Of a stretch of 64,000 nt of DNA, positions 35,704-47,909 are shown one piece after another; position 1 is the first letter of the stretch; every line of letters begins with the position of its first letter. Source of the DNA: Gaeumannomyces sp. JS-464 (lineage: Eukaryota; Ascomycota; Sordariomycetes; Magnaporthales; Magnaporthaceae); contig NGZR01000003.1 in the NCBI GenBank assembly GCA_002197995.1, positions 7,006,001-7,070,000 on the forward strand, given 5' to 3'. The notes under the pieces are model-generated. The model was given only the letters and a program-made list of their open reading frames with translations. It was not told the DNA's origin and made no database searches. Both the position numbers and the translations under genes were made by a program.

Positions 35704-36166
35704 TGGGGAAACTTATAAGGGAACAAAAGCGCACGGGTGGGCAAGAGACATCTCCATACATTCGGGATAACGCGACAAAAACTAGTGCTATGGCAGGCGA
35801 GCACAGGGTGTTTCCGTGATTACACGTGTGTCGTTATGTCAACGTCTCCTGTCACTAATATCGAAGCTGGCGACGGTAGAGTCGGCGCGCCGACACACGG
35901 TGGCTGCAGGCGCCGCTGGCGTCACTAAGATGCCGCGGGGTCACGTGGCGCTAACGCAATCCCAATCTGGAATTTCAACATCCAGCACCACACACCGAAC
36001 GAAATATCGTGTGCGGCCTGGCTGCCCCACCCAGAAAATAACGGCCAGCGATTCCCCTCTATCGCGAACACCCGCCTCCTTTCCCTGCCCCTTTCCACCT
36101 CCCTCTGTCTCTTCTTGACCAACTGGCCGAAGTCCCCCGATCCGCGACCGAGCCCCTTCGACCAAG
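35704..36166. other. Divergent promoter of DNA ligase and eIF3k
   Basis: About 460 bp between start codons of two divergent housekeeping genes. No gene or repeat; a pyrimidine-rich stretch at 36060-36120 precedes the eIF3k start. Confidence 0.55.
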
Positions 36167-37196
36167 ATGCGCGTGCCCAACGCCGAAGACCCGCCCGAGC
36201 GGCCCGACTACATCACCAACATCATCAACGGCCTCGAGAGGTACAACCCTGAGGCCGTCGGCACCCTTGAGAGCTACCTCACCCTCCAGTGCGAGGAGAA
36301 GTTCTGCGACTGCAATGCCAACAGGACACTGCTGAAGCTGTACGGCCACTCCTTTTCCTACTTCGCCTGCTCCTTCTTTGCTGGCGTCTTGTTTCCCCGT
36401 CCTTCGCGATCCTCGGCACTTTTTACATGATGCGTTTATAAACGTTTCCTATTACCTGACATGCCCCCGTGGGTCGCCGCGTGTCGGGCGCTTCTGCGTC
36501 CGGCCACGGCGGCCTCGCGGGGAACTGAAGTCAACTAGTGACCCCTGATCTCCTCCAAGTGCAGAGGATCTTTTCTGGCAATCGCGCCCGCTCTACAATG
36601 AAATGATCAAGCATGGCTGACCGTCCCGGCGCGCGCAATCGCTGCCACTCCTCGAAACACAGGTACCAGCTCAACCCCGACCGCATCAAGGAGGAGGTCG
36701 TGACCAACATCCTCGTCAAGTCCATGACGCAGTTCCCTCGTCGCAGTTCAGCCAGGCCATGCACCTCATCAGCCCGTCCGCGCTCGCCCAGCCGACGGAG
36801 CTGTCCGAGGCCGTGGGCAAGCTGCGCGACCTGAACCTGCAGCTCGAGGGCGCCCAGTACGCGCGCTTCTGGGTCACGATCGAGAGCGACGACCTGTACG
36901 CCGACCTGACGACCGACATCAAGGGCTTCGAGGACATGATCCGCACCCGCATCGCCCTGCTGGCCAGCCAGGCCTTCCGCGAGATCCAGCTGCCCCTGCT
37001 CGAGGACTGGCTCGGCCTCAGCGACGCTCCCCTCCGCAAGTTCCTGACCGAGACCTGCGGCTGGACCGTCGACGGCACCACCATCACCGTCCCCAAGAAC
37101 CCGGACAATGAGGCCAAGAAGGCAGAGATACGCGAGGACGTCAACGTCGAGATGTTCTCCAGGGTCCTGAGGAGGTCATGGGAGGAGACTGCATGA
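36167..37196 (+). CDS. Eukaryotic translation initiation factor 3 subunit K
   Basis: Non-core subunit of eIF3 on the 40S ribosome, 235 residues. Exon 1 (36167-36339) has ERPDYITNIINGLERYNPEA and the conserved CEEKFCDCNANRTLLKL. An unusually long 323-bp intron (36340-36662) is spliced so that KL|YQLNPDRI is continuous. The second exon has the PCI/CSN8-like half (LEGAQYARFW, IRTRIALLASQAFREIQ) and ends at 37196. A single missing base in CCC at 36735-36737 breaks the frame; restoring it gives the expected TQFP-SSQFSQAMHLISPS path. Length then matches the family. Confidence 0.93.
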
Positions 37197-37657
37197 AGTG
37201 GGGTTGGCAAGTTGTGTGGGGTTCCAGGTTCTTGGTCTAATACCTCATAAATCTCTCGCATATGTCGCTTCCCAGCCTCCTGTTTAAAGCAGGTTGTGGG
37301 GACGATTCATCGGGAGGGTTTTTAGGGATGCATTTTGACGGCAAAAAGCTCAGGCGTTAAGGTTCGGGTTGGGTTGGGGGTTGGAGGCGGTGCCATGCCC
37401 CGGGTGCTCTCACATTGTCACAGGAATAGAACTGGTGTACGGGCGACTGCCTCTGGAAAAGGGGCGGCTCTGTGTCGTTCTACTGGCCGGAGTTACGCCT
37501 CGGATGGGATTACCCAGCAGAGGAACTCCGGAATCGACATCAATGGCACTCGATTGCTCCTCGTTCTGTCTTGAGAAGTTTCTCTGTCCAGGGTCCGTTG
37601 CTGGATGCTAACCTGCGCAAGTGTCATTCGGTACCACGCCCATCTTGATATTCCTCT
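37197..37657. other. Convergent 3' spacer
   Basis: About 460 bp between the stops of eIF3k and TSR4. Small frames only; no repeat or RNA gene seen. Confidence 0.55.
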
Positions 37658-39070
37658 TCACCTTTTCACGATTAGCTCCTCCCACTGGACGCCCGCCCAC
37701 TCCTCTAGATATCCCGCCTCCCCATCACCTGCGGTCCTCTCCTGGCAGTCGCGCGAGCACACGCCGACAATGATGGTCCCCCAATCCATGCCGTCGAGCC
37801 CGTCCTCGCCGCCAGACTCGAGGTCCGCGATGGCCTGCGGCGTCAGCTGCACCTCGAACACTCTGGCAGCGCCACAGTTTGCGCACGGCGGCATTCCGCT
37901 TGCACTTTTCGCCGCCTTGTTATCCTCGGCGCCCGCCAGCGCCCGCCCGACCTCGTCGTCGCGGCTGTAGAGCAGCGGAGCACCCGCGTACTCGTACCGG
38001 ATGACCTGGTCCGGGTTCTGGCCGACGCGGTCGGCAAACTTTTGAAAGTCCGTGTCCATACTCGACTCGAACACCTCCTTGTCCTCCTTGCCTTTGCCGC
38101 CACCGCTGCTGCCGCCACCGGCCGCCTCTTCGTCCAGCTCCATGGCCGTCGGGCCTGTCGGCACGCTCGGCATCGGTGTCGGGTCCAGCGTCTCGTACTC
38201 GGCCTCGGCAATCCAGGATACTGGGTACGGCCGCGGCTGGCTCGGCTCCGACTCGGCTGGCCACGGCTCCGGCGGTGGTGGGGGGCCGGACACTTGGGGG
38301 TTGTTGAGAGCCAACTTCTGGGCGAAGGTTTGGGGCAGCTCAGCTGCGGCCGTTTCTGTTTTGGACTCTTCTTTTTGTTTTTCCTCCCTTTGCTTCTCCT
38401 CGGCAGTTTTGGGCGCTGGGGGCTTGGTGCTGAAGGGGTTTGCAGATGCAGCCTGCCGCGCCGAGGAAAAGGGATTTGCGCCCGGCGCGGCGAAGGGGTT
38501 GGCGCCGCCCGAGCCGCCCGCCGGCGCCTTGACGCCGAACAGCGACTCTCCCAGGCCGGTGCTAGTGACAGGTTTCGACGCCTCCTTGGCAGCCGCCGAC
38601 GCCTTTTCTTTCTCTGCCGCCTGCTTCTTCTCGGCAGCCGCCGCCGCAACCGCCGCCACGGCGCCCGAAACCCTGAGGCCTCTTATGGCGCGGACGGAGC
38701 CCGCCTGGCTCCGGCACGACTTCCTGCGGCAGGCAAAGACGTAGATGCGCCTCTCGTGGCCGGGGAACCGCTCGGGCAGCTCGCCGTTGAGCTGCAGTAG
38801 GAGGACCGTGAGGTCCTTGCAGACTTTGCACCGCGCCAGCGCCGCCGTCGGTGGCTTGTCCACGACGAGCCAGTCCTGCGTGTTGGGTTTGAGTCCGAGA
38901 GTTTAGCGCGTGGTTTTCAGGGGGAAGGATTTCGACGGGGTACGAACTGGGCGTCCTCCCAAGCGGCTCACGGTCTCGTTGCCGGCATCCTTGGAGGTGT
39001 ATCCGAGAAGGACATTGGTCTCGGTGAAATCCTGATCCTCTCCAGAGGAGTCGCTATCGTATGAAACCAT
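37658..39070 (-). CDS. TSR4: TSR4/PDCD2-family ribosome biogenesis protein
   Basis: Dedicated chaperone for ribosomal protein Rps2 and 20S pre-rRNA maturation; 446 residues. The start at 39070 gives MVSYDSDSSGEDQDFTETNV, and ETNVLLGYTS is typical of the family. An intron with a weak donor (GTTCGT, 38947-38876) joins LGGRP to DWLVVDKPPTAALARC in phase. Zinc-type CKVC and the segment FACRRKSCR follow. The middle (about residues 150-300) is low-complexity with a repeated ANPFS motif. The PDCD2_C domain closes the protein: MDTDFQKFADRVGQNPDQVI, RYEYAGAPLLY, CANCGAARVFEVQLTPQ. No frame slip. Confidence 0.92.
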
Positions 39071-39451
39071 GTTCCCTTGTTTTGCGCATAGAGGGAAAAT
39101 AGACAAAAAGTTGCCTGGACTGCCGTCTCGTGCTGTGGGTGGCGCGTGGTGGGGCAGGATTTTTTAATCCCAGCAATCGCGGGGCAGAATGACGAAAAAA
39201 AGTGTCCCGCAGTGCGCGCGTAGACGGATTTTTTTGCGAAAGAGGAGGAAGCTCATCCCAAGCCAGGAATCCCCCAACTCCTGAAGCAACTACCCAGGTA
39301 CCTAGGTACCTAAAATCTGGCAAGCGATAGGGATCTATGTGGCCCAAACTTTTATTCACGTCTGCCGTCAAACACCTCGAGATCCAGTAGCCAGTTCCGA
39401 TAGTATGGGTACAGTGAATGGTATCGTATCTATGCCGACTCCAAAACCAGC
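39071..39451. other. Spacer with TAGGTACCTA palindrome repeat
   Basis: About 380 bp between the TSR4 start and the CCT6 stop on the same strand. At 39295-39313 it holds the clearest copy of the palindromic word (CAGGTACCTAGGTACCTA) seen repeatedly in this window. Confidence 0.6.
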
Positions 39452-41492
39452 TTACTCCTCGGGTCCGTCCATGCCAGGGCCTGGTCCTCCTTGCCTTCCC
39501 ATCTGTCTCGCCTTGAGCATCTCGTCGCATAGCAGCAAGTTAGAGGCAATCCCAGTGCTGGACGCTATGCAGTTTCTCAGCACGCGGAACGAGTCGTAGA
39601 CGCCTTCCAGCGTGGGGTCCATTGTGCCACCAGATTGCAGGTCCAGACCGAATGCATTGCCCTCGGCGTAGTCATCCTGTAGAGCAGCCACTGGAAGCGA
39701 TTAAAAGCAGATGTTAGCAAGTTTGCTTCAAGAAAGGTAGAGATACTTGGGGCTGCAGGGAACATCGACACATACATGACTCCTGGATGTCATGTCCGGC
39801 GTTGGCAGCGAGTGTCTTGGGGATAATGAGCAGAGCGTCCGCAAAGGCCTGGACACCCCACTTTCCCTTGCCCTTGACAGTCCGCGAGAAGGCGTCGCTA
39901 CGGAGGTGGGAGGCGCATGCGACCTGGAACGCGCCACCACCTGGCACGACACTCTTGTCGACGATGGCGTTGTAAACGCTGCGCAGGCCGTCACGTACGG
40001 CGTCGGTGATTTGCGTAATGGTGTGGGCATTGGGGCCCTTGATCAGGATGGTGACCGACTTGGGATCCTTGACCTCCTCGATGAAGGTGTACTTCTCCTC
40101 GCCGAGCTGCTGCTCGTACACCAGGCCTGCCCAGCCGAGGATCTCGGGCGAGAGGTCCTCGACGCTGTTTTGTGCCACACCGCCGGCGATAAGCTGCAGA
40201 CGCTCCATGTTGCGTCGCTTAGCTCGCCGCAGCGCAAAGATGCCGTTCTTGGCAAGCACATCGAGCGACAGCGGGTCGATACCCTTTTGGTTCACAATTA
40301 CAAAGCTCTTCTTGGGGGTCGTTACCGCAGACCTCCTTCTTGAGCTCGACGATCTTCTTGAGCTTGGCGTCGACGTGTCTCCGCTCGCTCTCAACCAGCT
40401 TGTCACGCTGCTCGGCACTGTTGTAGAAGAATCCAGAGTTGATCTCCGACTTCTCGTACTCGAGACCGACATTGAGGGTCAGGATGAAGGCGTTCTCGAG
40501 CCTCTTGGGCATGTCCGGGTGCCTCGCGCCGTGGTCCAGAACCAGTCCCTTGATCATCTGAGTCTCTGAGGCCGTGCGGTGCTGCATTTCATAATCTCAA
40601 CCATGTGCAGGTCGGGCTTGGCCGGGGCCTTGTAGATGGCGAGGACGGCATCGACAATGTCGGGCGTAAGCTTGTTGGCGAGTGTCGCGTTCAGTTTAGT
40701 AGCCAGCGATGTCCTGGCGACGCTGATAAGAAGCTCCCGGTCGGCAGGCTTGGGGATTCTGAACGTGTCGAGGAACTGTATGTGTGGGTGGCCGTGGTCA
40801 GTCGCAGGTTGGCATGGGTATCGGCATGGGAAAATCTGTCTCGGTCAACGCGGGGAGCGGCAGCCATACCTTGAGTGCCTCGTTCTTTGCAACCTCGAAA
40901 CCATCGGCGATAATCCTGGGGTGCAGGCCCTCCTGGATATGTCTCTCGGCCTGCTTCAGCAGCTCGCCAACCAGCAGGACAACAGACGTGGTTCCGTCTC
41001 CGCAGATGTCGTCTTGGGCGGTCGCAGCTCGGGCAATCATGACGGCGGTGGGATTTTGTATTTGCATCTCGCGGAGTAGGACATTGCCATCCTTGGTGAG
41101 TTTGATCTGGTGCGTCGGCGGTTAGCAGGAGCGGCGGCGTATGTTCGGAGTGGGTGGTGCGGCTTGATCGGGGAGGTGGTGGAGAGCTGGTGGAAGGCTC
41201 AGTTACCTGTCCAGCGCCGTCGACAAGCCTGGGCAAGAAAATGGAGTCAGTGTGATTCGCCGCGTTAGAAGTGGGAGTTGATGATCACTCACATCTTTAT
41301 GGTCCCCAGGGGACCAAGGTTGGACTTCAGGACATCTTGAAGACCCTCGCCCGCGCTGATGTTGACCCGGAGAGCCTCACCCCGCCGCTGCCCGCACCAA
41401 CGTCAGTATGCAACAGGACTCCCCAAACCATGCAAGCAGGACCAACATACCCTCGACTCGGCCTTGGGATTGAGGAGCTGGGCGGCAGACAT
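39452..41492 (-). CDS. CCT6: Chaperonin TRiC/CCT subunit zeta
   Basis: Subunit of the cytosolic double-ring chaperonin that folds actin and tubulin, about 540 residues. The ATG at 41492 ([14 protein letters not shown]) starts a 14-codon first exon. Short exons follow (41387-41293 and a 22-base exon 41228-41207), then larger ones; introns have consensus ends. Group II signatures: [71 protein letters not shown] and the [16 protein letters not shown] region. The last exon is 39690-39452. Two slips: a missing T in TTT at 40587-40589 and an extra G in GGGGG at 40314-40318 (plus strand). The gene is essential, so both are probably errors. Confidence 0.95.
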
Positions 41493-42236
41493 GGCGTATG
41501 TCTCTGTTCTGGAGGCGAGGTTTGGGTGTATGGGCCCTTTAATAAAGCTGGTCGGTTGGTGCCCCTCTGAGGTTTGTCGTCACGGATGCTCGTGCTCCCA
41601 GTGTTTTGGCAGCCACCGCGATAGCGGGACAACCGACTTTTTTGTGCTGCCTGCCCGCCTTGCAGCTTGGAGAGCGGCGACAGGGGTGAAGCTTTGGCCA
41701 ATCAGAGATGGCCCTGCTCTGTGGGGCTCCTGTACATTTAGCGCCTCCTTGAATATATGGGGAAGTTTGTACCACGCCCCTCGCCCGGAGCTTCCTGGGC
41801 TCGAGCGAATGGGCCGGCCGACGAACAGATCAGGCCAGGATGCTTCCTTCTCGTTGTCGTCTGTCGTCCAGGACGCAAGAAAAACGATCTCCCAACCCGT
41901 GCATTCTGTATAAAGTTGCATTTCATGGCCCAGAGCGAACACTCTCCATTTTGAACAAGCAGCCCCAAGCAAGCTAACATCAACCAAAGCCCGTGAGGGC
42001 CACCCTTGTGCTGACAAGCCTGAACGCCACTGGCCCCAGATCCTGGGCAACCGCCAGCCTCCAAACTTCGGTCGGGTCAGCTTATGCTCCCGTGTCTGCC
42101 GTTGCCTGTTTCACCGGGACTGTAGCAAAATATTTCTCCCATTTTTCCCGAGCCTCTTTGACCAAGAGCTTTCTGCTGCCCTTTCGCACCCTGGATTCTG
42201 CTGGTATTCCGCGTTGCCTGTGAACCGCTTGGTAAC
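41493..42236. other. Divergent promoter of CCT6 and the flavoprotein
   Basis: About 740 bp between divergent start codons. Several short frames on both strands have no motif. Nothing else seen. Confidence 0.5.
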
Positions 42237-44339
42237 ATGAAGCTCTACCAGAGCTTGAAATTATTGGGCTTGGGCAGTTTCATATCCCAAGCCCACGCTG
42301 AATCGGCGAGCTCGAAGCCTCAGCAGGTCGCGATTGTCGGTTAGTGGTGCCATCATCCGGAGCGCTCCAGCTGACTTGCGATCTCAACTGACGCCCGAAC
42401 AGGCGCCGGCGCCGCGGGCTCTTCGGCCGCATACCACATCCGCAAGTTTGCCGCCGAGGCAAACATTCCAATTAATGTCACCATCTTCGAGAAGACGGAC
42501 CGTGTAGGCGGGCGCACCCTGACCGTGGGCGCGTACGATGATCCCGACATCCCCGTGGAGCTTGGGGCATCCATCTTCATTGAACTCAACCACATCCTCT
42601 GGGACGCAGCCCACCGGTTCAACCTCTCGCTCCTTGTCCCGGGCCCGGATGAGGACGAGTTGCTCGCTATTTGGGACGGCGACCGCTTCCTCTACCAGCA
42701 GGACAGCTCACAGTACGAATGGTGGAATCTGGCCAAGCTGTTCTGGAAATACGGCCTCGCCCCTTACAGAGCCCAGAAGCTCATGCAGGGCACCGTAGCC
42801 CAGTTCCTCAAGCTCTATGAAGCCCCCAACTTCCCCTTTCGCTCTCTGACGACCGCATCTTACGAGCTCAACCTGACCTACATCACTGGATTAACCGGAG
42901 ACCAGTTTCTGGCTCAAAACAACGTGCGTTATCCCTTCACTATCGCCCCGTTTTGCCTGTCAGGTTCCCCAAATAAAAGCCTGCACTCCCACACACCGCA
43001 CATCCGAGCTAGTTAAAACACCAGAAAAACATAATAGTGGATACCCCCAAAGCTACATTTTCTTTAGACACTGGATGCAGGAAAGGCTACAGGAGATAGG
43101 GAAAAAATAGGAAACATGAAAAGGTGGAGGACAGAGGGAAAGATGGACAAAATAGGAAATGAGAGAGGAAACCGAAAAGGACACAGGGACAGGAAAGCAG
43201 ACATACAAGATTTGCCTAACATCTCCTCCACAGATCGACACTCATTTCGCCCACGATCTCATTCAGGCCGCTACCCGCGTCAACTATGCTTCCAATCTTG
43301 AGAAAATCCACGGGTTGGAAACCATGGTGAGAGGCTAAGACCAATTTTGTCCTATTTCTAGTACAATGTCATGCTAACGCCAGTATTCCAGGTTTCCATC
43401 GCCCCTGACGGTGCATCTCAGGTAGCTGGAGGGAACTGGCGGATCTTTGCTGCCATGGTCAAGGACTCGGGGGCTTCCATCCAGTTCAACACCTCGGTGG
43501 ACTACATCGGGCTGGAATCGGAAAAGGGGAAACAGGACGCCCGCCCCAGGTACCTCATCAGAACCAAGTTGTCGGATCCGGCGGTCGAAAATTCTCCGGA
43601 TGCCGCAGAGCCACTCGTCTTCGATCGGGTCATCCTCGCGAACCCTTACCAATTCAGCAACATTGAGGCCGGCGAAAACGTCCTGAAGCAAACCATCGAC
43701 GAGATCCCATATGTCAAGTTACACGTCACCCTGTTCACGTCCCCGTTCCGCTTTAACGCCGAGTTCTTCGGCCTCGCGCCTGGCACCAAGGCTCCGACGA
43801 CCGTGTTGACGACGCTGGCCGAGGGCGAGGACGGCTCATCTGGCGTCTCAGGGGTAGGGAAGGCTGGCTTCTTTTCGCTTAGCACCCTCAGAACGCTGAA
43901 AAATCCCGAGACGGGAGGCGTCGAATATCTGTACAAGATATTCTCGCCAGAGAAGGTCACAGCCGAGTTTCTCTCCTCGCTGCTTGGGGTACCTGTGCCG
44001 GAAACCTTCACCGGCCCAACCAAGAGCGAGGCGCAGACAGAAGCAGTCGAACCTATCTCGTGGATCTACCCTCACGTCTTCCATTCGTACCCGAAGGGAC
44101 TGCCGCGCGTCACCTTCCAGGACCCGGTTCTGGGCGACGGTCTCTATTACACCTCTGGGATTGAGAGCTTCATTTCGACAATGGAGACGAGTGCGCTGAT
44201 GGGCAAGAATGTGGCGAGACTGCTGGTAGACGAAGTGATTCTTTCCTTCAAGACTGCAGAGAATGCCAGCGGCTCGCAGATGGTGCCTGGTCCGCTGGAT
44301 GGAGATGAACGGCAGGCAGTTCTAGGCGGACAGGACTGA
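42237..44339 (+). CDS. Prenylcysteine oxidase-like FAD protein
   Basis: Predicted secretory or vacuolar flavoprotein of 554 residues, related to prenylcysteine lyase, which releases cysteine and an aldehyde from prenylcysteine. A short N-terminal signal (MKLYQSLKLLGLGSFISQAH) precedes the Rossmann motif VAIVGAGAAGSSAAYHIRKF, split by the first intron (42340-42402). KTDRVGGRTLTVG is the second FAD-contact block. Exons: 42237-42339, 42403-42923, 43234-43326, 43392-44339, all in phase. The C-terminal half has ASQVAGGNWRIFAAMVKDS and the late SWIYPHVFHSYPKG block of the Prenylcys_lyase domain. The second intron (310 bp) is several times longer than the others and holds a purine-rich AGGAAA repeat. 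No frame slips. Confidence 0.9.
43078..43200 (+). repeat. Purine-rich TAGGAAA-type repeat inside an intron
   Basis: Within intron 2 of the flavoprotein gene, repeated variants of AGGAAA, TAGGGAAA and ATAGGAAA occur over about 120 bases. Similar words occur at 53103-53150 and 59718-59752, suggesting a dispersed low-complexity element. Confidence 0.5.
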
Positions 44340-45173
44340 GACTGGCGTAGGTTACAGGGTACCTGCTCGGGGTGACAGCAGAACGGCATACACGCAGTGT
44401 GGTGTCCTGGCCGGAACAAGGGCTCCCTGGCCTGAGTCGATGACAGAACGTTCGAAACCGAGCGGCGCGGAATGCTTGGAGTATGATTAGCGAAGGATAG
44501 GGGTCCGCAGTTCGACAACGCTGATTGGGACCCCCTTTATCTGAATTTCCGCCCATTTGCTGCAACGAACCGCCAGCTCAAAAGAGTGTGTCCTATAAAT
44601 CAAGTGTAACAGGCCCTCGACCGTCAGAAATGTCGGTCTCTGAGCTCTCCAGGTATTGACGCTACTGGCGTGGCAAACGAGCTGGCGACAGGCATCAAAG
44701 GTCACGCGCCAATGAGTTCCATCATGGTCCCCGAGGTGGCGCAGAGCTCCCCTGTTAGTGGGGACTGTGGCTGGCCTTCCTCCCAATCGCCGTGGAGGTG
44801 GCGTCGCGCAATGACCTGCAATGCACCGCCACGACCTCCGTTACCCCTCATCGCCCAAATATTTCCCGGGCCTCTTTGGCATGACGCAGTTGCAGCCGGA
44901 ACTGCCAGGCGTGCGCCCGTGGAGCAAAGCCAGGCTGTTGCTGCCTCCAAAGCAAAGTCTTTTTGAAGCTGGGCAGCGACCGCGTTTCGTCCTTGCAGCC
45001 TTCCAGCACCAGCGCAGGCTCCCGGACAGACAGCTCGCCAAAATACGATGAGCAGCGCGCCGATATAAAACTCCCTCTCGCACACACTTCCGCACGCAAC
45101 CCGTCCGTCGACGCTACCTAATTCACAGCCAACTCGACTAGCAGAGGAGTGCCTTCTGCATTTGCAAGCGAAA
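44340..45173. other. Intergenic, promoter of VID27
   Basis: About 830 bp between two plus-strand genes. No gene supported; motifless frames only. Confidence 0.5.
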
Positions 45174-47909
45174 ATGTTTTTGGTGCGAAACGGTAGGTGC
45201 CGACATTCCTCGAAGTTCTTTCTCTGTCCTTTCCCCCACTGGCCTGGGTATGCGATGACCCATGACGTCCCATGCGAGATTCCCACTTGCAATCCTTTTT
45301 TTGTCTTCCTCACAGGCCAACCAGCGCCCCGTTTGAGCCTTCGCATTTCCCTTTCGCTAGCCCACGATCCCTGCAACCCCCACCAGGCACTGACATTTCC
45401 ATCCTCTACAGCCGCCAAGCTCATCTTCGGCTCCAGCAGCCAGGAGTCGCTTTCCGAGCTGCCCCAGGGCCAACTCTACCTCGTCCGACCGCTCTCCCCC
45501 AAGGGCTACTCGGAGCTCATCTTCAAGGACGCCGCTGCTCGCATCCGAAAGACTGGCCAAGATTTCCAGTACCAACTCGTCGTCCAGCGTGCTTACGAGG
45601 AAGGCGAGGCCGAGCTACTGGCCGAGGAGGAAGGCGACGAAGCCGAGGAGGACGCCCTTGCCTCGGAACGCGACGAAAAGACATTTCTGCTCGACGAGGC
45701 CCTCCACTTCCGATTCGAGAACCGAGGCGGCGGCGGCGAGAAGGTTCTCTGCTGGCGCGACCTGAGCGGTGACGCAGGTGACGTTTACGAGTTTGTCTGC
45801 GACCGCACCGACACATCGCCCGCACAAGTCGACGCCTTCGTACGCATCGCCCGGCAGTGCCAGTACGAACGCAAGTACCGGAAGCCCCACACTACCGCGT
45901 CCGAGGACGATCTACTCCAGTTCGAGTTCGACGAGCAGCCCATCCCACCTGCCAGCCCTCTGCACGGCCCGACCTTAACACGCTCAATCGAATCGTCCGA
46001 CTCGATGTTCTCAAGCAAGAACGTCCTCGCCAACACTCCGGTCAAGAGATCGGCGGCAAAGGCAGCACCCGCGTCCCCGGCCACGGCTGCCAACTCCAGT
46101 CCGCAGGCCACCCCATCAAAGGACAAGGGTAAGGCTAAGAGCACTCCTGCCCCCGCGGCGCCTACCGAACAGCCCGAGGCCAGGGAGATATTGGCCGCCG
46201 AGGTGGGCGAGCTACACTTCTTCGATTTTGTGTCCGGCTCTTTCCTGCTACAAGATGCCTCCGTCAGGGCTGTGGTCTCGGAGACGGGAGACTGGCAGTA
46301 CTGGCTGCAGATCTCGAGTGAGGACCGGGACTGGGTGGGCACTGAAATATCTGGCGATATAAACCCGGTCTTCAACTTCGAGTTCTTGTCATTCATCTTC
46401 AACCAGTTCGTCGGCGAGGGACAGGCATACTCATGGCTCATCCGCTTCAAAGACCAGGCCACTATGGAGCGCTTCCAGGAGGGGCTCCTCAGGGGTATCT
46501 GGGAGAAGCTGAACGAGACAAAGTGGGCTAAGATGAAGGAGAAAGACCAGGACTATATCACGGATGCTTTCGCCGAGCTTGCCATGGATGACATTGAGGA
46601 AGACGAGGCAGCCGCACAGCTTCAGCAAGAGGAGGAAGAAGCAGAGGGGGAGGAGGAAGATGAGGAGGACGATGCTCCCCGCAACGAGCACTACGACAGC
46701 GACGAAGAAGACGATGATGTTGACGTCAAGCCCAAGGACACGGCCGTCAACAAGTCGCTCGCGGTGGGCTACAAGCACGACCGGTCATTTGTTTGCGCGG
46801 CTCGCAAATTGGCGTGTTCAAGCATACGCCTAGCAACAAGCTCGAGTTCTCGACCAACATTTCCAAGGTCGAGTCGCCGGACGGCAAACTGTTCAGCCCC
46901 AAGAAAGTCATGCTCCACAACGAGGATCGAAATATGATTTTGCAGAACGAGTCAGACCCGAACAAGCTGTTCCGCATGGACCTCGAATACGGCAAGGTCG
47001 TGGACGAATGGAATGTGCACGAAGATATCCCCGTCGTGACCTTTGCGCCGGAGAACAAGTTCGCGCAGATGACCCACGAGCCGACCTTCTTGGGAATCTC
47101 GCGCAACGCCCTCTACCGTATCGACCCTCGCCTATCGGGAACCAAACTTGTGGACAGCCAGCTGAAGCAGTACGTGAGCAAGAACGACTTTTCGTCAGTC
47201 GCGACGACAGAGAAGGGCCATATCGCGGTAGCGTCCAACAAGGGCGACATCCGACTATTCGACCGGTTGGGCATCAACGCGAAGACGCACATCCCCGCCC
47301 TAGGTGAGCCCATCATCGGCCTAGACGTGTCGGCCGACGGCCGCTGGGTTCTGGGCACATGCCGCACATACCTGCTGCTCATCGACGCAATGCAGAAGAG
47401 CGGCAAGAATGAAGGCAAGCTTGGCTTCGAGAAGAGCTTCGCAGCGACGGACAAGCCGCAGCCGAGGCGACTGGCGCTCCGGCCCGAGCATGTGGCCCAG
47501 TTTGCGCACGAGACGGGCAAGGGCGTCTCGATGACGCCGGCCAAGTTCAACACGGGCTCAGGACAGGAGGAGACACAGATCATCACAGCCACGGGCCCGT
47601 ACGTGGTTGAGTGGAGTCTCAAAAAGGTGCTGGCGGGCTCCAAGGAGCCGTACAAGATCCGCAGGTACTCGGACGATGTAAAGGCAGACGACTTCAAGTA
47701 TGGGTCCGACAGGAACATCATCATGGCGCTGCCGCACGAGGTCAACATGGTCAGCAATAAGTCGCTTAAGCGGCCGACGCGCGAGAGCATAGCTGGTGAT
47801 GCCATCCTTTCTCTCGGTGGCGGTGGGCGGCGGTCGTCGGCGCGCATTGGCACGGCGGGCAAGCGGGCGGTACAAGCTCGGCAAGGACGACATTGTGGAA
47901 GAGTATTAA
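45174..47909 (+). CDS. VID27: VID27 family protein (vacuolar import and degradation)
   Basis: Cytosolic/vesicle-associated protein linked in yeast to catabolite degradation of fructose-1,6-bisphosphatase; about 830 residues here. A six-codon first exon (45174-45192, MFLVRN) is joined to 45412 onward, giving NAAKLIFGSSSQESLSELP. The N-terminal PH-like half (GQLYLVRPLSPKGYSELIF) is followed by a phospho-rich linker, a second PH-like segment (LHFFDFVSGSFLLQD) and an acidic run. The C-terminal half is the Vid27 propeller-like domain (GVFKHTPSNKLEFSTNISKV, GLDVSADGRWVLGTC). One-base slips at 46791-46796 and 47864-47870; past the second the protein ends YKLGKDDIVEEY with a TAA at 47907-47909. Confidence 0.92.
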
